From Bdellovibrio sp. (GTDB lineage Bacteria > Bdellovibrionota > Bdellovibrionia > Bdellovibrionales > Bdellovibrionaceae), in NCBI GenBank assembly GCA_019104905.1, contig JAHRXB010000286.1:1-10160 (forward strand): DNA of 10,160 bases, read 5' to 3'. The notes beneath the pieces are model-generated. The model worked only from the letters and a program-made list of their open reading frames with translations. It was not told the DNA's origin and searched no databases. Of the stretch, positions 7,184 to 10,160 are shown piece by piece. The number at the start of each line of letters is the position of its first letter. Positions within the stretch are counted from its first letter, which is position 1. The position numbers were made by a program, and so were the translations under genes.

Positions 7184-7344
7184 GCCTTATAAATCTCAGA
7201 CGTTTCACTCTAAGACAAGAGTTAACGATGTCCGCTATGGAAAGATCCAGGGAGGCCCTTGGCTGTTTCAAGATGAGAAGGTTTTTGGTTTTTTGTAAAT
7301 CTGCCGAAAAGTACTGTGATATTCTTGTTTTTGGGGAGTATTCC
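7184..7344. other. Intergenic region between divergent galU and lipoprotein genes
   Basis: At 161 bases this is the only sizeable non-coding stretch, so it must carry promoters in both directions. For the lipoprotein, an extended -10-like TGTGATATT lies at 7315-7323, with TTGTAA at 7293-7298 as a -35 of poor (19-base) spacing; this is a weak match. For galU I found no convincing hexamer pair; TTATAA lies just 3 bases before its ATG. Two small dyads are present: ACTCT/AGAGT at 7207-7222 and a CCAGGG/CCTTGG stem at 7247-7262. I see no small gene and no RNA-family signature. An in-frame ATG at 7228 extends the lipoprotein frame by 39 codons but looks non-coding. Confidence 0.6.
7333..7338 (+). 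promoter_or_regulatory. Ribosome-binding site that fixes the lipoprotein start
   Basis: GGGGAG, 6 bases before the ATG at 7345. It decides between this ATG and the in-frame ATG at 7228, because only the later one has a good binding site and puts a signal peptide at the N-terminus. Confidence 0.7.
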
Positions 7345-8595
7345 ATGAAAGTACGTTTGAACAAAACGACGTGGCGGGCGGTCAGCGGTATAGCTGCCTC
7401 ATTCTTGCTTGTTGTGTCGTTTCAAAACTGCGGTAAAGCAGGCTTCGATGCCGACCTGGATAGCAATCTTGAGTCGAGTTCATCAGACGCGGCCCTCAGT
7501 GCAAAATACGGCGAGTCAACAGCCGCCAAGGTTCAAGCTATTCCTTTTGCTTTTGACGCCACTTTCGACACGATCACTTATAACTCGTGTGCTGAATCTC
7601 AGCTTCGCACCAGCAACGCCTTTTTCTCCATTAAAGCCGGCGCATATTCGACGGGTGGAGTTAAGATTAGAGATGAGTTCTATGCCTATGCAGATCAGAA
7701 TTTTAAACCGATTTATCCAGAGCCGACTTTGACCGAGAACCAATACAAGCAATACCTGGCTGATTCTCCAGCCAACAACGGCGCCGTTCCGTCTATGGCC
7801 GTGCGTGTGAAGAACAGCTTGACGGATGTTTATACCACGAACAAATCAGTCACTCTGTGGAGTGACGTTGTGCCGATGGTGGGGACATTGACGGATTCTT
7901 TGGTGATGGACTCTTTTGCACAAAAGGGAATTACCGCGAACTACTTCCCTTTTTCTCCTGAACAAAGAGTGCTGGAGGCGGGAATTAACTTTAACTCCAG
8001 TGAAGAGCTGGCGGAAGAGTTCCGTAATATCTTTATGAACTCCGGGGTCTTGTCGCTGACCTACATGGCGAGCAATACTGAAATTTATAAACTGCGAGCA
8101 GCTAGCGATGCCTATCCGGTAAAGACGGCTTATGGGAAGGCGTACAACTTAACCTTCTCTCCCTATGCCGTTTCAGGAGGAGCTTCCAATAACCCGAATC
8201 ACATTTTGTCGCAGATCAATGAGACGGACTTGTCTTCTCCGGGCGTGGGTTCGAAGTTTTGGAATTGCAGCCGACGCTTTTCAGTTATTCGCACTCAAGA
8301 TGCGGCAACTTATTGTCCCAGCCACACTTACGATCAATTGAAAGATCCCTACATCCGCGCTGAGCTGGAAATTGCTCGTCGTCATCTGCGTGCTGATCAA
8401 TGGGATATCAATGTCACCAATCGCTGCGCGGTCCCCAAGGGGGGAGTTTCTTGTTATAAAGAAGAAGCCGTTGGTGGAGCGCCCGTGGTTGAGTACGACT
8501 TGACGAAAGAATGCTTCCGCTCAAATGGAAGCTATGCCGGAGCAGTTCCCAGCAGCAAGTGTTTGCACTTCATCACGGTCTGCACTCGCGATTAA
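7345..8595 (+). CDS. Putative cysteine-rich lipoprotein, unknown function
   Basis: A 416-residue secreted protein I do not recognise. It starts MKVRLNKTTWR, followed by a hydrophobic core (GIAASFLLVVSF, 15-26) and then QNCGKAG, with C29 the likely lipidated residue. The -1 residue is Asn and -2 is Gln, unlike the standard lipobox, but I recall 'FQNC' endings as common among Bdellovibrio-type lipoproteins. A low-complexity Ser/Asp/Ala linker (about 35-60) would tether the globular part to a membrane. Beyond C29 there are eight cysteines (82, 308, 324, 361, 370, 390, 406, 413), seven of them in the last 110 residues, consistent with a disulfide-bonded C-terminal domain. No catalytic motif is evident. 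The stop overlaps the convergent M23 peptidase stop. Surface or periplasmic location is inferred. Confidence 0.85.
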   Translation: MKVRLNKTTWRAVSGIAASFLLVVSFQNCGKAGFDADLDSNLESSSSDAALSAKYGESTAAKVQAIPFAFDATFDTITYNSCAESQLRTSNAFFSIKAGAYSTGGVKIRDEFYAYADQNFKPIYPEPTLTENQYKQYLADSPANNGAVPSMAVRVKNSLTDVYTTNKSVTLWSDVVPMVGTLTDSLVMDSFAQKGITANYFPFSPEQRVLEAGINFNSSEELAEEFRNIFMNSGVLSLTYMASNTEIYKLRAASDAYPVKTAYGKAYNLTFSPYAVSGGASNNPNHILSQINETDLSSPGVGSKFWNCSRRFSVIRTQDAATYCPSHTYDQLKDPYIRAELEIARRHLRADQWDINVTNRCAVPKGGVSCYKEEAVGGAPVVEYDLTKECFRSNGSYAGAVPSSKCLHFITVCTRD

Positions 8596-9698
8596 TTGCT
8601 GGCCACTCGTTCTTCGAGGAACTCCTGCATTTGATGAGGATAAGCTTTAATATATTTCACAGGGTCGACCATTCGGCCCTTTTTCTTTACCGCAAAATGA
8701 AGATGAGCTCTGGTGCAGTAGCCGGTGCAACCCACTTCTCCTATTTTTTCACCCGCAGAAACCCTCAAGCCCTGGCGAATTCTTTTGTCGATGCGGTGAA
8801 GATGATTGTAGGACGTTTCCATTCCGTTAGAGTGCAGTAAAACGATATAGTTTCCCGCCGCTCGGTTGTTTCCATAGCGAACCACGATCCCCTTGCGAGG
8901 GGCAAAGACCGGGTCGCCGACCGGAAGTTCAAAATCGATTCCTAAGTGCGGCTGCAGGCGTTTTGTGATGGGGTGAAGACGGTTGGGCTTAAAGCGGCTG
9001 GCCACCTTGATGTACTCCACCGGAGCATAAAAAGGTTTTTCATCTGAAAGATCTTGAGCGGAAAAAAAGACCCCGCCGTCCTTGTAGCGAACAAATCTTT
9101 TTTGAACTGGAGTGCCGTCGACCTCAAGGGAAGTCTGCAAAACTTCTCCGTATTTTACAAACTGTCCTGCCTCATATTTCTTTTCAACGGTGAACCAAAA
9201 GCGAGCGCCCCGGGCGACATCGCGGGAACTGGTCATATCAAAAACATAGGCGTCCATGAAGCGAGTGGCGACCCAGTTGCTGTTGATCTTCGCCAGCACA
9301 CTTCCTAAGAGGGAACCGTAGACTCTGCCTTCGACTCGGGTCAGAGAGATTTTATAGTTTGGTTTATAGGCCTGCGCTTGAACGGAGGGCCCTTTTTTTA
9401 GAATGCGAAAGGCATCCGAGGTCTGCGAGTCGAACATGCGAAGTTCAATTTCTCCGGAGGCGCGGCGTACAAGGTACCTTGTATCCAGAGTCAGAAAAAG
9501 CGTGCGCAGCCCCTTGTCGGCGGCAAGCACTTGTTCGCGTTCTTTTTCTGAAAAACCGTGTTGGCGTAAAATAGAAAGAAGGTTGTCGCCAAGACGAACA
9601 GGTTTTGCGGTAAAAGTGTTGGCGCTAGCTTGGGCCGGTTGATAGGATGTGAGTGCTAAAAAGAACGCACTCACAATACTTGCGAGGTGAAAAGTCAT
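8592..9698 (-). CDS. Secreted M23 family (LytM-type) peptidoglycan endopeptidase
   Basis: A 368-residue zinc peptidase expected to cut peptide cross-links in peptidoglycan in the periplasm. The N-terminal signal peptide (about 1-25, ending PAQASA) has no Lys or Arg in its n-region. Residues 31-60 (VRLGDNLLSILRQHGFSEKE) look like a LysM/OapA-type region, followed by a beta-rich middle (about 110-230). The catalytic domain starts at SRFKPNRLHPITKRLQPHLGIDF: H251 and D255 form HxxxD, NHLH gives H299/H301, and AHLHF gives H332/H334 (HxH). The zinc and catalytic set is complete. The usual G-S-TG-x-(S/A)-TG before HLH is GCTGYCTRAHLH, with two Cys (324, 328). The ATG at 9698 has AAAGGA 6 bases upstream, and no earlier in-frame start exists before a stop. 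It overlaps the convergent lipoprotein gene by 4 bases and the divergent gene by 2. Confidence 0.93.
   Translation of the reverse strand: MTFHLASIVSAFFLALTSYQPAQASANTFTAKPVRLGDNLLSILRQHGFSEKEREQVLAADKGLRTLFLTLDTRYLVRRASGEIELRMFDSQTSDAFRILKKGPSVQAQAYKPNYKISLTRVEGRVYGSLLGSVLAKINSNWVATRFMDAYVFDMTSSRDVARGARFWFTVEKKYEAGQFVKYGEVLQTSLEVDGTPVQKRFVRYKDGGVFFSAQDLSDEKPFYAPVEYIKVASRFKPNRLHPITKRLQPHLGIDFELPVGDPVFAPRKGIVVRYGNNRAAGNYIVLLHSNGMETSYNHLHRIDKRIRQGLRVSAGEKIGEVGCTGYCTRAHLHFAVKKKGRMVDPVKYIKAYPHQMQEFLEERVASN
9648..9675. promoter_or_regulatory. Perfect 9-bp dyad before the outer-membrane gene, candidate operator or leader hairpin
   Basis: TGTGAGTGC (9648-9656) and GCACTCACA (9667-9675) are exact inverted copies around a 10-base A-rich centre, with half-site centres 19 bases apart, about two helix turns. 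The dyad ends 21 bases before the ATG at 9697 and 8 bases before its ribosome-binding site. It also lies in the signal-peptide codons of the M23 gene on the other strand. It could be a repressor or activator site for one or both divergent genes, or a stem in the leader RNA. The outer TGTGA/TCACA halves resemble CRP half-sites but are 18 bases apart rather than 6. Confidence 0.45.
9684..9690 (+). promoter_or_regulatory. Ribosome-binding site of the outer-membrane gene
   Basis: GAGGTGA, 6 bases before the ATG at 9697. It is a near-ideal match and lies in the M23 gene's codons on the other strand. Together with an in-frame TGA two codons upstream of the ATG, it fixes this start. Confidence 0.7.
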
Positions 9699-10160
9699 GC
9701 CCCATCCTTTGAGCGTAGTTAAACTTCCTGTTTTTCTTTTTGTTTATCTTATCGTGAACATAGCCTCGGCCCAAGTTTATAATTCTTCGATCTCGGCGGC
9801 GACAGGCGGAACTGGACGTGCGGCGGTGGAGGCGGGAGATGCTTCATTTTTAAATCCCAGTGCTTTGGTTCATCTTAGAGGTCATTATCTATTTTCTTCG
9901 TTTGCCAAAGACGAATTTGCCGTCACGTTGAGCGATAACAGTGAAGAGAGTTTTCTGCCTGCGTCTTTGGGTTATTTAAACAAAAAAACGGAGGTAACCC
10001 AAGGTCAGCTTGAACAAAGTGATATCACCTTGTCGCTGGCGGAGTTTGTCGTAGATAAGCTGGCCTTCGGAATAACGGGACACTACTTTGAACAAAAGCT
10101 TCCCCAAGCATCCTATCGGCAAATTAACGCAGATTTGGGGCTCCTATACACTCCTCAACC
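9697..10160 (+). CDS. Secreted, probably outer-membrane beta-barrel protein, 3' end outside the window
   Basis: The first 154 codons of a gene that runs off the right edge. MPHPLSVVKLPVFLFVYLIV followed by NIASA is a signal peptide with likely cleavage before QVYNSS. The mature start (ISAATGGTGRAAVEAGDASF, then LNPSALVHLRGHYLFSSF) has the small-residue pattern and 'LNPSAL' turn seen in FadL/PorV-like outer-membrane barrels and in related uncharacterised Bdellovibrio proteins. The rest alternates polar and hydrophobic residues, as barrel strands do (for example LAFGITGHYFEQKL). The precise family cannot be decided without the C-terminus. No stop occurs to the edge. The start overlaps the divergent M23 start in a shared CATG, so its promoter must lie inside the M23 gene; the 9648-9675 dyad is just upstream. 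Confidence 0.8.
   Translation, partial: MPHPLSVVKLPVFLFVYLIVNIASAQVYNSSISAATGGTGRAAVEAGDASFLNPSALVHLRGHYLFSSFAKDEFAVTLSDNSEESFLPASLGYLNKKTEVTQGQLEQSDITLSLAEFVVDKLAFGITGHYFEQKLPQASYRQINADLGLLYTPQ
9705..9710 (-). promoter_or_regulatory. Ribosome-binding site of the M23 peptidase gene
   Basis: AAAGGA on the minus strand, 6 bases before the ATG at 9698. It lies within codons 3 to 5 of the divergent outer-membrane gene, which supports the overlapping-start arrangement. Confidence 0.6.

Noticed and set aside
7247..7262. CCAGGG/CCTTGG stem as a terminator in the galU-lipoprotein gap
   Set aside because: Only 6 pairs including a G-U pair, no T-tract directly after, and no gene ending into this region.
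7228..7344. A 39-codon N-terminal extension of the lipoprotein starting at ATG 7228
   Set aside because: It would bury the signal peptide internally. The ATG at 7345 has GGGGAG at the right distance, and the extension has no signal-like or domain-like composition.
9648..9675. The dyad read as a CRP site
   Set aside because: The TGTGA and TCACA halves are 18 bases apart, not the 6 that CRP needs.

Overview
The window reads as chromosomal DNA of a Gram-negative bacterium, most likely a Bdellovibrio-like member of the Bdellovibrionota. This is inferred from three things: a lipoprotein with an 'SFQNC' signal end, a membrane histidine kinase with a GGRxETHFHxF-type sensor region, and a CFI-box protein. 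No marker gene proves it. I see no tRNA, rRNA, CRISPR array, insertion sequence or phage gene. The window is ordinary, compactly packed chromosome with some unusual gene junctions.

Layout: (1) 1-1319, + strand: membrane sensor histidine kinase, cut off at its 5' end by the window edge. (2) 1320-7183, - strand: a probable operon read galU, then a secreted 285-residue protein, priA, a zinc-ribbon/CFI-box protein, and a Rossmann-fold FAD oxidoreductase. The first three are tightly joined: the galU stop lies in the next gene's ribosome-binding site, and that gene's stop overlaps the priA start as ATGA. The last two are separated by 41 and 55 bases. (3) 7184-7344: the only intergenic stretch of real size, between divergent galU and a lipoprotein gene. 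(4) 7345-8595, + strand: a cysteine-rich lipoprotein of unknown function. (5) 8592-9698, - strand: a secreted M23 (LytM-type) peptidoglycan peptidase. (6) 9697 to the right edge, + strand: the start of a secreted, probably outer-membrane beta-barrel protein, missing its 3' end.

The junctions are the most distinctive feature. The kinase and the oxidoreductase converge with abutting stop codons, with an 11-bp inverted repeat just inside the kinase gene. The lipoprotein and M23 genes converge with overlapping stop codons. The M23 gene and the outer-membrane gene diverge from start codons that overlap in a single CATG, and a 9-bp perfect dyad lies 21 bases before the outer-membrane gene's start. 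Their promoters must therefore lie inside each other's coding sequence.

Functionally, much of the window concerns the cell envelope: UDP-glucose supply (GalU), a secreted protein, a lipoprotein, a peptidoglycan hydrolase and an outer-membrane protein. These sit beside a replication-restart helicase (PriA). I found no clear new defence or mobile system. The best candidates for novelty are the overlapping divergent start, its dyad, and the uncharacterised CFI-box and lipoprotein genes.
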